Shown here: piece after piece, positions 49,249 to 60,665 of the stretch
Numbering within the stretch: the stretch's first letter is position 1
Layout of the letters: every line of letters starts with the position of its first letter
NCBI GenBank assembly: GCA_018340375.1
Contig: JAFFJZ010000001.1
Location: forward strand, 11,116,001 to 11,180,000
Direction: 5' to 3'
Length of the DNA stretch: 64,000 bases
Source: Gonatopus flavifemur
Taxonomy: Eukaryota > Arthropoda > Insecta > Hymenoptera > Dryinidae
Made by a program: the position numbers and the translations under genes
Notes under the pieces: model-generated
Database searches by the model: none
What the model was told of the DNA's origin: nothing
What the model saw: the letters and a program-made list of their open reading frames with translations, nothing else

Positions 49249-50144
49249 CCCATATAGAAATTTACAATAGGCGCAGGCATGGTGCAACGTAGATAAAGTA
49301 TGGCCGAAGCTTGGTAACCAAGCATGGCGCAAACCTGGAATGATAACATCATTTTATGATTTATCTACGTGTTTTTCCAATGAAGTCCCATCATCGATGA
49401 AACAATTGCAATGAAATATACAATCATTGGCAAACAATTGAAAATTTTGTTTGTCAATGCTGAGCCAATGATCAAAGTAAAAAATATTTAACCCAGAAAT
49501 ATAAAAAAAGTATGCGCATTTCGCAATTTCGGACATACGTTGTTTGAAGTCTTATTTTTTTCTCCTCATTTTTTTGTGAACAACTCGACGTCTTTGTTCG
49601 GTAAATTTTGCCATGAGAAGTAGACACAATGTATGTTAGCTCAGCGATAGGAGCCCTCTAGTGTAACTCATATTAAAGAGCGATTGACTGTTCTTTCAAA
49701 GACTTACTTAAGCCTTATATATTCTTCGTATACGCGTTTCACCACTCGCGAGAAACACTTGATTAGTAACGTAGCAAACATATTAAATAGGTTGCCAATA
49801 TTGAGCCATGCTATTACCAATGATCGGCGCTACATTGAAAGCTAATTTCTACCGAAACTAGGCCAAAGTTTGGGGCGAAATTGAACCACATTTTAAATGA
49901 TCCTGGCGTTGAATAGAATCTATCGTTTAGTCAATGTTGGGCCAAGGATGATCCAAGCAAGAGTCAAGCTTGGCGCAATAATAGGCTGACAAACGAAATC
50001 CGTCGAACACCGACATCGGTGGAACATTGTATTTATTGTGAATCAACATTGAAGATTCATAGATTGCCAAGCCTTGTCTGTCAACATTGCGCCAAGCTAT
50101 ATTTTATTGTCAGCATTGGCGAAGCCCAAAAATTTTTGTATGGG
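49249..50144 (+). mobile_element. Family F element, copy 3, TA flanks
   Basis: The ends CCCATATAGAAATTT and AAATTTTTGTATGGG are inverse and TA abuts both. This is the best-bounded copy of the family. It matches copies 1 and 2 in blocks such as ATGATAACATCATTTTATGA and CACTCGCGAGAAACACT, and contains AAGCTTGGCGCAA and TTGCGCCAAGC words. It places family F in the CCC...GGG group. Confidence 0.8.
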
Positions 50145-50994
50145 TAAGGAACATTTTCGTCATCGTCTTCTTAATGAATTTCAACAAGGAAAAAAGGTAA
50201 AAGATGCTTTCAAATCGTTAACCATAGTTTATGGTGATAAAACAGGGAGTTTTTGAACAATAATTATTTGTGAATTTACCAAAGAATGTTTGGTAAAAAA
50301 TTTCCAAACTTTCTTTCGGAGTCTTTTTCTTCACAGTGTATTTAACAATATTCAAAAAATCTTAAATTCATGAATTTTTACTTGAGTCTAGTTTTTTGAA
50401 AGAAATATTGACCGTAACTTTAATTTGGAAATTGGCAGTGGAGATGAATAACGGAACTGTTTTATGTTTCAGGTACGTATCACATAGTTTGTGTCATCTT
50501 AGACAACATGAACGTGAGTAAAAATATTGATTCCTCTCAGAGCTGTGCAGAGTACGGTATCAATTGAAAAATTGCAGGGAAAGCAATTTGGGCTCGATTT
50601 TGTTGGGGTTCAAACGCCGTTGAGCAGTGGGAAGGTTTTCCAACTTGCAGAAATTTTTGCTTTCCATTGAAAACGATACTATAGTGTGTATGTGGTGTTT
50701 ATACATCTACACAGAGAAAAATTTATATTCAAGATTATTAGACACAGTATCGTATCTGTGGGATATACTCGATTATGACGATGGGAAATATAACTTGGCA
50801 TTTTCTTATTACTCCGCATATTGCGTCCAAGAAGAGTTGTGGTAATCTGTCGCATACTGATAGTTCTTTCCGCCACAATAAAATATATCCCACCGCTACG
50901 ATATAAATATATTATTTTTCATTACAAAATTTTGTCCGTGTACTTTGTAATTGTATCCAATAATGCAAGTTCCGGACGTTAGTCCCTAGCGAAA
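50145..50994. other. No gene recognised
   Basis: Short frames only. TTTGGTAAA and TTTCCAAAC words near 50280-50320 may be a fragment of another element. Confidence 0.3.
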
Positions 50995-51855
50995 AAAATT
51001 TCTCATAATTTCTCTTGACTGTTTTTCATAACTTCTCATAATTTATCCCAAAATATCATGATTTCTCTAGGAATTGGGATTCTTTTATGAGAAGTATTTT
51101 ATCATGAAAAGTCATAAGTTAGAATAATGTTTCTCATAAATTCTTATGAGATCTCATAATTTTTCTGATAATTTTCTCATAAAAGATCATAAATGTCCAT
51201 ACTTTCTCTCATAATTTCTTCAGAAATTCAGACATCGTCATAAGGAATTTTTCCTCATATTTCCTCATAAATGGTTCATAAAATTCCGAAATTGTTTTCA
51301 ATTGCGAGTTTCTTATTTCATTATTCTTGCTTTAAACTTGAATATTTCAAGAAAATCGCTCAGTATGGTGACATTATTGATGCAGAGCAAACATATATAT
51401 TGTGAGCAGCATATTACGTTTGATTGGAAGTTGAAATTAGTTTGTTTCAGGATTTTGTTACAACTCCATTTAGGAATTTTTTTACTGGTCAAATAAATAT
51501 AACCAGTTGGAAGATTTCTAACTCTTCATCACACTCTTGAAGTGCTTTGATTACAATGTGAGGGAATAAAAATGGAAAATATCGTATTTTATGATGAAAT
51601 TTCATGAAAAAAAGATCTAAAACTTTATGGAAAATTATGAGATTTTATGATTTAAATTATGAGAAGTTATGACTTATTATGGAAAAGATTGTTTTTCTGA
51701 AAAAATAAAAAAATTCAAGTATTGTGTGAAAATATGAAATTCTATGACAAATTATGATTTTCAATGAGGGAATATTTTTTATAATGACAGTCCCAAATTA
51801 TGAAGTTTTAAGAGTTTTCATGAAATTTAATGCAAAATTATGAGATTTACAAAGA
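50995..51855. repeat. CATAATTTCTC foldback array
   Basis: The left half (to about 51290) carries TTCTCATAATTTCTC-type words almost only in this orientation. The right half (from about 51585) carries the inverse, AAATTATGAGA. The two halves form one large imperfect inverted repeat of about 860 bp. The left edge reads CCCTAGCGAAAAAAATTTC, but I found no matching GGG end. Confidence 0.55.
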
Positions 51856-52706
51856 GATATATGAAAAACCTTCCAACTGCGACCGTTTTGGTAGTCGAAG
51901 TGACCGTAATAATCATTATAATTAATGATGCACTGACGATGCAGGTTGTTACCGACGACCTGAACCGCACATCGACCAATGTCTCTGTTGTCTTCACGTA
52001 GACTTCACAGAGCTAGACGTTATCCACGTGGAGACCACGGAGATGCGACGAAGACATCAGTGGATGTGCGTTCAGAGGGTTTCAATTTTCAGCGAGTATC
52101 TTCTTTTTACGACCTATGTGTACATCAATGTGTAATACTGTGTCGATACAACTTCCGTAAACAAGATCGTGGTCGTAAACGGATACTCAGACATTGTATT
52201 TGAGTCTTGTAAACGGCTGTTTACATACGACTTCTTGTTTACGAAAATTGTGTAGATAAACCATTGCAAGTCCGTTGATCATACTACTCTCACGTATTTT
52301 CTAAATTTGAAAGATTCGAAAAACCACTGATTCGATTCCGTCTTTCAGAATCCAAAATTGACTCTGAAATGGGTGTGTTTGTGAAATTATGATCTCAAAA
52401 CCTAGATTCTCACTTCAAGCAAGTAGAAACTTTAATTGGAAAAATCAGAAGGTTTATTTTTGTCTGATTATTATTGAGAGTCTATTATCTTTCTCTTATA
52501 AGAAGGCGTGACTGGATTTTTTGGTTGTTAGATGAATTTGTACTAAGTTTGCCATTTGCTGAGTTTTGTGCTACCTGTATCGTAATTCTGGAATTGATGA
52601 TCGTTTTAGAACAATTTTGATCTTTACTTGGTATCGTTATTTTTGTGAAAATTTTTTAAGCTTTTTTTCACTTATTGTCCATTCCACGATACTATCTAGA
52701 CTGAAT
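51856..52706. other. No gene recognised
   Basis: A less AT-rich patch at 51940-52200 has a 74-residue frame without a domain. CGTAAAC words at 52155-52215 suggest repeat-derived sequence. Confidence 0.3.
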
Positions 52707-52799
52707 CAGGGTAGGTTGACGCACTTTTCCGCTTCTCTACAGCATAGAATAATACATGAAACCTCGTTCACTCAAGGAACATTTGAAGATTGTATAATA

Positions 52800-54081
52800 T
52801 TGGGTATGGGAATAAGTTTCCGCCCTTTTTCAAGCAAAGTTAATTTTTATTCAAACAATAGATTATTACATAATGTTATTCAAAGTATGCACCATTGGAA
52901 GCGACCATTTTTGCCCATTTTCCAGGCAGCATATGGATTCCTCGGAGAAAAAAAGCAGGTTCTTTTGACTCGATCCATTGATTGAGCCATTTTTCGACAC
53001 TTTCGTAAGAAATAAACCGCTCTCCAGTAAGGGCTGATTGCATAGATCGAAATAGATGATAATCCGAAAGCGCAATGTCTGAGGAATATGGTAGGTGGGG
53101 CAAGATTTCCGAATTCACTCCTTCCAAATATTTTTTAACAGGTCGAGCAACATGTCGCCTAACATTATCATGCAGCAAGATAAGTTTATCATGTCTACCG
53201 TCCCATTCCGGTTGGTTTTCTTTTGAAGCTCGATTCAAACGTATTAGCTGTAGTCTGTAACGATCGCCAGTGATTGTTACTGACGGTTTAAGGAGTTCAT
53301 AATAAATAACACCTTTCTGATCCCACGAGATGCACAACATAATCTTTGAAGCGTGGATATTTGTTTTCGGTGTCGATGGACCTGGTACACCTGGCAGCCC
53401 CCAACTTTTTCGACGCTTAGGATTATCGTAATAGATCCATTTTTCATCGTTAGTGACAATACGTTGCAGAAAACTCTTTCTTTTCTGCCCTTCAAGAAGC
53501 ATCTCGCACGTTACCAAACGTCTCTCGATATCTCTCTCCTTCAGTCGATGCGGCACCCAATTACCTGCTTTTTGGACCATTCCCATCTTGTGCAAGCGTT
53601 TACCGACGGTCGACCTGTCAACACCCAACTCTTCAGACAACTCATCTAGGGTTCGACATGCATCTTCATTCAATAATTGTTTCAATTCTACATCGAATTT
53701 TTTCGGTGCCCCTCCGCGTTCTTTATCACTCACGTCAAAATCGCCACTTTGGAATCGTCGAAATCACTCTTTACAAGTTGTATTAGACGGAGCGTGATCA
53801 CCGTAAATATTGCATAGTACACGATACGTTTCAGTGGCACTTTTCTTCGAAATAAAATAATGAAGCATAACTTTCCGCAAATGCTGTTTTGTCGGGACAA
53901 ACGTTGCTATTTTTGGCACCAGATAAGAGTGATGTTTACGCTTGTAACAAATCTCAACCACCGCAATCGACACCTCACATATACACTTCCAAATCACAAG
54001 TATAGCACTTGAGTGAACTCGAAAATAGTATCAGCAGCAACACTGTTTCCAAGAGGGTTGGAAACTTATTCCCATACCCAA
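52800..54081 (-). mobile_element. Mariner transposon, nearly intact
   Basis: The inverted ends TTGGGTATGGGAATAAGTTT(CC) are identical for at least 22 bp, TA lies at both sides, and the length is 1282 bp, the usual size for mariner. It encodes one transposase on the minus strand, disabled by a stop and a lost start codon. Mariner moves by cut and paste into TA sites using a DDD-type catalytic triad. It entered at the TA in the loop of an older palindromic element. Confidence 0.95.
52876..53910 (-). pseudogene. Mariner transposase with one nonsense codon
   Basis: The frame covers 344 codons plus stop, the family length. An N-terminal DNA-binding part (LRKVMLHYF, then SKKSATETYRVL) runs to the CKEWFRRFQSGD-type motif, in which the tryptophan codon is TGA (about 53772-53774). 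The rest is open for 285 residues: KERGGAPKKF, WVPHRL before the catalytic part, TNDEKWIYYDNPKRRKSW with the first aspartate, HDNVRRHVA with the second, and DIALSDYHLFRSM with the third, 34 residues on. All three aspartates are present. The expected start ATG before ATFVPTKQ reads ATA. The copy is dead but looks recent. Canonical residues altered include HDNARPH to HDNVRRH and YSPD to YSSD. Confidence 0.95.
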
Positions 54082-54293
54082 TAGAATCTTTATATTTCTC
54101 TTGAGGGAACGAGGTTTGATGTATTAATTTATAGTGGAGAGGACCGAGAAAGTGCGTCATCCCACCCCACTTTACCTTACACCTCCGAGAGACGAAGACG
54201 CACAGTGGTCCAAATATTGATTTCAGCGCGAACAAATTGCATTAACAAAATTGCGGTGGTATTCATTCATTTATTGAAGATTAATACAAACAA

Positions 54294-55603
54294 CCCACGC
54301 TGAAATTCAGTATCTCGCACGCGATCTCGCATAGTCCCGCGAACAGTCTTGTGAATAGTCTCGCAAAGAATCTCGGATAATCTTGGAAATGATCTTGCAA
54401 ATAGTTTCGGTTATGGAACAATCCGAGATATGAATGAGATTTCGCCAATAGTCTCGCCGATTATCTCGCAAAATTATTCCAAAATTTTGAGATTTTGACC
54501 CAAAATCAAGGAATTACATTCCTGAATGGAAAAAAAGTATATATATTTCATTCGGAATCGAACTTAGATCTTCGTGATTCAAGATCCGACTCTCTTGTCC
54601 TTCACCTATGATACTGTATGAATATAGCAGACCTTTGAAATTGATATGAACTTGACTTGATTGAAAATGATTTATAGATAGAATAATTATCGTACAATGA
54701 TTACTTTTCACCAACCGATAAATCTTCTATACTATGCAAAAAATGTTGTTACTGAAAGTGTGTTGACAGTACATATTTTGAATCTTTATTATACATCTGA
54801 AATGTGGAATGTTCATCTGATGAATTCAACCATAGAAATTTTCATATATCCCTGAATAATTTAAGTTCATGCTCTATCAAATGAGAAAACAGAATAACTA
54901 AGACAAATCATTTCATGAACTAACTAGAATACAATGAAATACGAATAGGCTATGATTGTCGGTAAAACAATATCATTTGATCTCTCCCCATTAATGTATC
55001 ACGGGATAAGTCGAGTCAACTTCAAGTGATCATGACATTTCTAAAACATATCTGAGATGATTATCTTCGGACAAATTTGAAGAATTATTGGAGATGAGAT
55101 ATTTCTGAATAATTGCTCATAATTAATCAGGTTATAGCTTTCGTTAACAACGTTATTGTCGCCAAAAATAATCCAGTCTCTTCTCAACTAATAACACGAA
55201 TCACTGATGTTAGGTCGTAATTTGTAATGGTTGTAATTTCAAATCCTCAATTAATTATTGAATTACCAATTCTACTACCTTCTGAAGAAATCATCGTGAT
55301 ATTTGAAAATGGAAATGCATTTTGAAGAAAATGTCTTTTCTGTAGCGAAAAACTGCACGATCGATTAGTCAAAGATGAAAAATCAATGCATGCATCAATA
55401 AAAATTCAATGAGAAAATAAAATATTTCATACGTTCAGAAAAAAGAGTTGAAATTTGAAGTGATGTAACTACTATGCGAAACTTTAAGCGAGATTATCAG
55501 CGAGATCTCGCTGGGGTATTGGATTGTTCCATAAGCGAGATACTTGAAAAACAACGTGAGACTATTTGCGAGACTGTTGCGAGACTCTGAATTTCCGCGC
55601 GGG
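54294..55603. mobile_element. CCC...GGG element with TCTCGCA words
   Basis: CCCACGCTGAAATTCAG and CTGAATTTCCGCGCGGG are inverted ends, with AA outside both. From the left end to about 54480, TCTCGCA and AGTCTCGC words repeat; from about 55480 to the right end the inverse TGCGAGA does. A tRNA-like repeat lies within. The centre is featureless AT-rich DNA. Confidence 0.8.
54550..54625 (-). repeat. tRNA-like sequence inside TCTCGCA element
   Basis: On the minus strand CATAGGTGAAGGACAAGAG resembles a D-arm with A box and AAGTTCGATTCC a B box. The stems pair poorly. Probably a SINE remnant or tRNA pseudogene. Confidence 0.4.
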
Positions 55604-58049
55604 AATCAACCAACGTCTCTGTTAACCAACATCCAACGTTTTTCTACATTTTTTATGAAGTTCATCAATTTATCCAGAAAAATAGTAGAGAATTGTGCTC
55701 GCAGTAGGTTGAAAAATGAATGAAAGTGCAGTCCATGTAGCGAGCGAACAGTCGAAATGTATTTGAGGATTTCAAGATTTCGATGTTTAGGCTATCGTAC
55801 TCGCTATTTCCAAGAATCGCAGAGAGGAAAAGTCGTCTCCCGTGGAACCCATCCTCGAATCGGATATTTCTCGCCGTCGAAATCTTGAAATCCTAAGATA
55901 CATTTCGACTCTTTGCTCGCTACATGGACTTCATTTTTATCCGTTCATCAATTTATACTCAGTTTCTTGTTTAGAAGCGTATTTTGTATCAATACGCGTC
56001 AAGATCGGTACTCAGACCACTGTGAGACGTAATAAATGCAGAAATGTATGGTTACACAATGTCCTTAAATTCAGTTAGATAATAGATTTGAGGCATTAAA
56101 ATTTGTTCCTCAGCGATATCGCGGACCACAGTACAATTTAAAGATTATTCAAGACCCAATAAAAATCCTGATTCGTTCAATATGATTAGGATTGCAAAAT
56201 TATTGGATTTTCAATTAAAAATCTCCATCGTTGGAAGCGCAATGGCGTGTTATATTTATGTATATATGAAAAACTACACAATAATTTGTGACAGAAAATG
56301 ATCGAATTCTAAGGAAGGTGATTCAATAACCGTTTCATGGCTACCATTGAAGGAATGAATAATGAACTTCAACGAAGAGGACTTACATAATTCGGCGATC
56401 AACAGCGTGGTATTTGTTTTAGAATTCCTACGCTTTACCGATGGTTGAAGCGGCAAAGCGTTTGAAATCTGAAACGAATGCGCGCAAAACTTCATCCAGA
56501 AGCAAAGTGAAATCGCACCACCGTGTCTGAACTGGTTACATTTGCGTGATTGCTCACACACCTCCTCGCGAGGAATCAAGAAAAGAAGAGCAACGACGAA
56601 CTGATAAGAAAACTACCACTTCACACCGATTAATTTCTCTTATCTTCCTCTCCATTCTTCATTGAAAATGACGATACTTCTATATTTCAACTCTGTGCTG
56701 AGTCACAATCTTATTACTTATCGATTTTTCGTCAATTTCTTAGTAGTGTCATGTTATATTCTCTGTGAGACCATGGTACCGTAATTCGACAACCAGTTGT
56801 TTGGTCATGAATGTTTGAACAGGACATACTTTTCCACGCGAATGTGACTATATGTATGCACGTATCTACGATTACAGCCAACATATTTTAACTGTGCAAG
56901 CAAACACAATCTGATCATCGTTTCGTGTTGAAAAGTTATAATTGAACCTTGTATGAAACACATCATGAGGTCTGTGACTCTGTATTTATATTATAAATTA
57001 TTGTAGATAGAATATACGATTAGAGTTTGCGCTCTGCAACAATGTGAAAAATGTCCTATCAGCAATAAACATCTATCTTGCTACGTGCATTCTTCATTTT
57101 TATGTAATGTATATATATACCCTCGTTAATAAATTATCATCCACGAACAAAAATCGATCCCTCGAGGAACTTCACATTTTATTCAAGATTTAGAAGATAA
57201 ATGATCGAACAATCAAAGTTTATACGAGAATTATGATGTTTGTTCCTCAGGATGATTTTTGTTCAAGTGTTAAGAAAATTAATTTCAAATTTGGGAAAAA
57301 ATCCTAAGTTTTAGTTCTTTATACATACAAACGTACTGTATCGAGGAATATTTTTTCATGAATCGAATTCAGAGGAATTTGGTGAAACAATGCGTAAAGC
57401 TAGAAACCAACTACGTGCTTGTTCCCTCTGAAGAGTTTGATGTTGATTGCATCAAAAGCTGGATCCACATGCGTGTATTTACAATGATGCATCATGTGTT
57501 GTATATGTATAAGCAAATGAGTTCACTGACACACCATGTTGTACAAACGCGAGAGGATGGTTTTCAAGGCAATTTTCACTGCGGTAAGATATATGTGACG
57601 TGTAGTGCATGTCATCAATCTATTAACAGATCATGGATTGGGTATGTTTTGTCATAAAGTTATTTTTCATATTGTTTTAATCTCATATACATAAAATCTT
57701 ATCTAAGTAGGTATACATTTTGTACTCGAAACATTATCAATAAGCTGTTGTGGCTTGGCAGTCAGGCATTGAAATGAGTCATTGGAATTTTTGATATTGA
57801 TAAGGCAATGAAACTAGAAGGGCTCACTTATTATAATTATATAAAACCCTCATAGATCGTATATAAACTGTGTGAGAATTGTTCATTTGATCTGTTCTTA
57901 TGCTCGTAGAAGAAGTACCTATCTGGGATTTTCTATTCTCGAGGCCGGTAATCTATGAAACTATTGGATTAACTGAGGGGTAATTGCGATTTCATGGCAA
58001 ATTAAAACTTCAATTCACTGAAAAAAGTTTCAACTAAAAATCGATTTAA
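55604..58049. other. No gene recognised
   Basis: An inverted pair at 55690-55780 and 55860-55935 (GTCCATGTAGCGAGCGAA, with inverse TTTGCTCGCTACATGGAC, and GATTTCAAGATTTCGA) forms a hairpin, perhaps a small element. Frames at 56274-56579 and 57358-57657 have no known domain. Confidence 0.35.
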
Positions 58050-58529
58050 CGATATTTTCATCAGCAATGAATTTTGGGGGATGTCGTGGATGAAGTAGGT
58101 TCTCCCATCCAAGCTGCAACAATTTTTGATGAGTAACCAAACTTGCATGTGGTCTAGCATTATCGTGGTCTAACACCTTTTGCGATTCATCAATTCTGGA
58201 CGCTTCCGTTAGATCGCATTATTTGATTTATTGAGTTGACAATAGTACATGTTCGGATCATTGGTTCAGTTCCTTGGAAGGAATCCAAAATACACAATTT
58301 CTATGAAATCCCACCGCACTGACACCATAACTTTGCATCGGTGAATATCTGCTTTTGAAGTACTTTGAACGGGTCCATCAGGTTTGCTATATCACGATCT
58401 TCTTTGTCCGAAGTTGTTATGGGCGATCCATCCTCCATAGCCCCTTTGTATCCGTTTCAGAAATGGATTATTTCCTTCAGTCTCAGAAGAAAATCACAGA
58501 TGTCGAGTGGGATCAACTTTTTTGAGTTT
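58050..58529 (-). pseudogene. Irritans-type mariner fossil, catalytic part
   Basis: Read on the minus strand with several frameshifts and stops, the order is DICDFLLRLKEI, NPFLKRI-like, SKPDGPVQSTSKADIH, KVMVSVRWDF, VYFGFLPRN, then HDNARPHASLVTHQKLLQL and GWENLLHP. These are the conserved landmarks of irritans-group mariner transposases, including the second catalytic aspartate. The DEKW block is corrupted. It joins directly to the N-terminal fragment at 60666-60960 once the 58530-60663 element is removed. Long dead. Confidence 0.8.
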
Positions 58530-58852
58530 CCCCACTAACATTTCAGTTCTTGAAGATATCTAAAAGAATACTTGATTGAGAGATCTTCGAGACCTTTCTT
58601 GAAGAGTTCCTGAATATATCTTCTAGAAGTGTTGGAAAGACATCTTGTAAAAGTTTTCTACAAGATGTCTTGATTCAGAGATCTTCAAGAATGTTATTGA
58701 AGAGTTCTTCAAGATATCTTTTAGAAGTCTTGGAAAGATTTCTGAAAGATGTCTTGACTAGCACACGTCTAAGATGAATTTTTCAGCAGCTTCGAGGTTA
58801 TATGAGCACATAATGATCATGAATAACACAGAATAAAACTTTGAATGTACCT

Positions 58853-59184
58853 CCCTGGTGAAAATGGAAGCGAGAAGAAAGAGTAAACGAAGCGTATGCT
58901 GAAGGGTAACAGGAACGTTAATGGAAAGTATACGGAGCTTGAATGGAAAGGATACAAAGAGTGTGTGAAACGGGAATTGAAACAAAGAAAGCGGGAAAAA
59001 TTCAAGAAATCTAGACAAAAAGATTAGTTTGTTTAAGGAAGTTTATGAAACGTATACAGAACGTATGATTTGATGACTTTCCAGCAAGCGGGTATCATAC
59101 GCTCCAGGGAGAGGGAGTTGAGACGTTTCTCGCTTCGTATACGTTTCCTTCTCGCTTTGTGTATATGCTTCATGTTCACCTGGG
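58853..59184. mobile_element. CCC...GGG element with GTATACG words
   Basis: CCCTGGTGAAAATGGAAGC and the inverse GCTTCATGTTCACCTGGG are the ends, with CT outside both. GAAAGTATACGG, GAAACGTATACAG and CGTATACGTTTCC words fill it. Frames on the minus strand here derive from this repetition. Confidence 0.78.
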
Positions 59185-59597
59185 CTTTTATCACAATTGT
59201 ATTGCAAATGAGGTGAATTCATCCATAAATTGAAAGCTTGAATCAACCATTGGATATCAATAAATTTGAACGTTTGTAAAAAGGTACGATTTTGTCGCCT
59301 TATCCTGTGCGCAATAAAATTACCGAATATCCACTTCACAACAATTTTTCAGAAATACTTCAGACAGAATCTGTGGTATTCACAAAATATTAACGACCAC
59401 TAGAACATAGAATTGATTTCTAAATATGTTCCACTAAACTCATTCATCTTTCTTATTTGTAAATACATTCAACTCTTTCGATATTTATTCATGCGATAAC
59501 AGTTTGTTCGAAAGATCATTTTCACTTTGAACCTGTACACCGCTGACACATTTTATTATGTTATATTGACAATTATGGTCATCTCTGTCATATTGTA

Positions 59598-59668
59598 CGT
59601 ATAGCTCAAGTGACCGAGGCGTAAATACATCGTTATGTGAATGGGTTCGATTCCCGTAACAATGAGGG
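59598..59668 (+). repeat. tRNA-like sequence, probable SINE head
   Basis: ATAGCTCAAGTGACCGAGGCG resembles a D-arm with A box, and ATGGGTTCGATTCCCGT forms a paired T-arm with an intact B box. The anticodon arm is degenerate. It lies inside the 58530-60663 element. Confidence 0.5.
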
Positions 59669-59778
59669 TCGAAATCAGATAAACTTTATCGGAACGAAGA
59701 ATTTTTTTTTCAAGAATTTTTTCGTGAACAAATTCAAGAGTCTTCCAAGACATTTTTATGAATTCTCCAAGACATCTT

Positions 59779-60536
59779 CACGGAGAAAAATGCAGCTCGA
59801 AAGGATAGTGATCTTTAATAGAAAATTGGAGAATATTTCTTAAAATCTGAGAATATTTCCTCAAATCTAAGAATTTTTCTTAAGTTCGTAATAAACATGA
59901 AACGGTTCAGATTTCTCTTGAATATTGCTCGAAAAACAATGAAAAATTATCAATACTTAACAAATCATAAAAACAAATATGAAGTTTCCAAAATTCGCCA
60001 ATGAAATTTTACAAAGTGAATAACAAAATTCTGTAATTTCAAAATAAGATTCCAAAATTTTGTTATTTACTTTGTAAAATTTCATGCGCAACTTTTGGAA
60101 ACTTCATATTTGTTCTTATGATTTGTTAAGTATTGATAATTTTTCATTGTTTTTCGAGTAATATTCAAAAGAAATCTGAACCATTCCATGCCCACATAGA
60201 AAACCATGCCTTAAATATTTTGTAACATAATGTGCCGTAAACATACTATCATAAACTTCGCTCAGATTGCAATGATGCATAAAATGTAAACATTATGTCT
60301 TCATTATTGTACCATCACCTCGTTTTGCTACCAATAACAATGTTTTATGCGGAAACACCTTAGTACCATGATGCAAACATTTCTTGGCATGCATGTCACC
60401 ATTATGATGGCATTATTGAGACATTTTTCTATCTGGGTGTTTATTACGAACTTAAGAGAAATTCTTAGATTTTAAGAAATATTCTCCAATTTTCTATTAA
60501 AAATTACTATCCTCTCGAGCTGCATTTTTCTCCGTG
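59779..60536. mobile_element. Family A long-hairpin element, copy 3
   Basis: CACGGAGAAAAATGCAGC and GCTGCATTTTTCTCCGTG are perfect inverse ends with TT on both sides, so the target was not TA. The arms carry AGAATATTTCTTAA and a long palindrome around 60050. It is inserted in a word of the AAGACATCTT element and is itself interrupted at 60191-60437. Confidence 0.85.
60191..60437. mobile_element. CCC...GGG element inside family A copy 3
   Basis: The ends CCCACATAGAAAA and TTTTTCTATCTGGG are inverse, with TG on both sides. The opposite arm of the surrounding hairpin gives the uninterrupted sequence CATGTTTATTACGAAC (read in inverse), so the insertion and its TG duplication can be read directly. 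CATAATG and ATGATG words recur inside. Confidence 0.85.
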
Positions 60537-60665
60537 TTTAAGAACTCTTCAAGATATCTTTTCGAATTCTATATGTGTTTCATAAGACATCTTTTAGAAT
60601 TTGTTTCGGTATCTTTCAGAACGTTTTTTAAGATATTTTGAAGATGTCTGAATGTTAGTTGGGTT

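Larger units (their letters stand above)
52707..54168. mobile_element. Palindromic element split by mariner
   Basis: The left flank (52707-52799) and right flank (54082-54168) of the mariner are inverse to each other: GGTTGACGCACTTTTCC pairs with GAAAGTGCGTCATCC, and CCTCGTTCACTCAAGG with CTTGAGGGAACGAGG. Without the mariner they make a hairpin element of about 180 bp with centre AAGATTGTATAGAATCTT. Confidence 0.75.
58530..60663. mobile_element. CCC...GGG element with AAGAYATCTT words, inside mariner
   Basis: The ends CCCCACTAACATTTCAG and CTGAATGTTAGTTGGG are inverse, with TT outside both. AAGATATCTT, AAGACATCTT and AAGATGTCTT words recur at both sides (58545-58755, 59740-59775 and 60540-60655). 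It interrupts a mariner transposase fossil, which proves insertion. It is itself interrupted by elements at 58853 and 59779. Confidence 0.8.
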
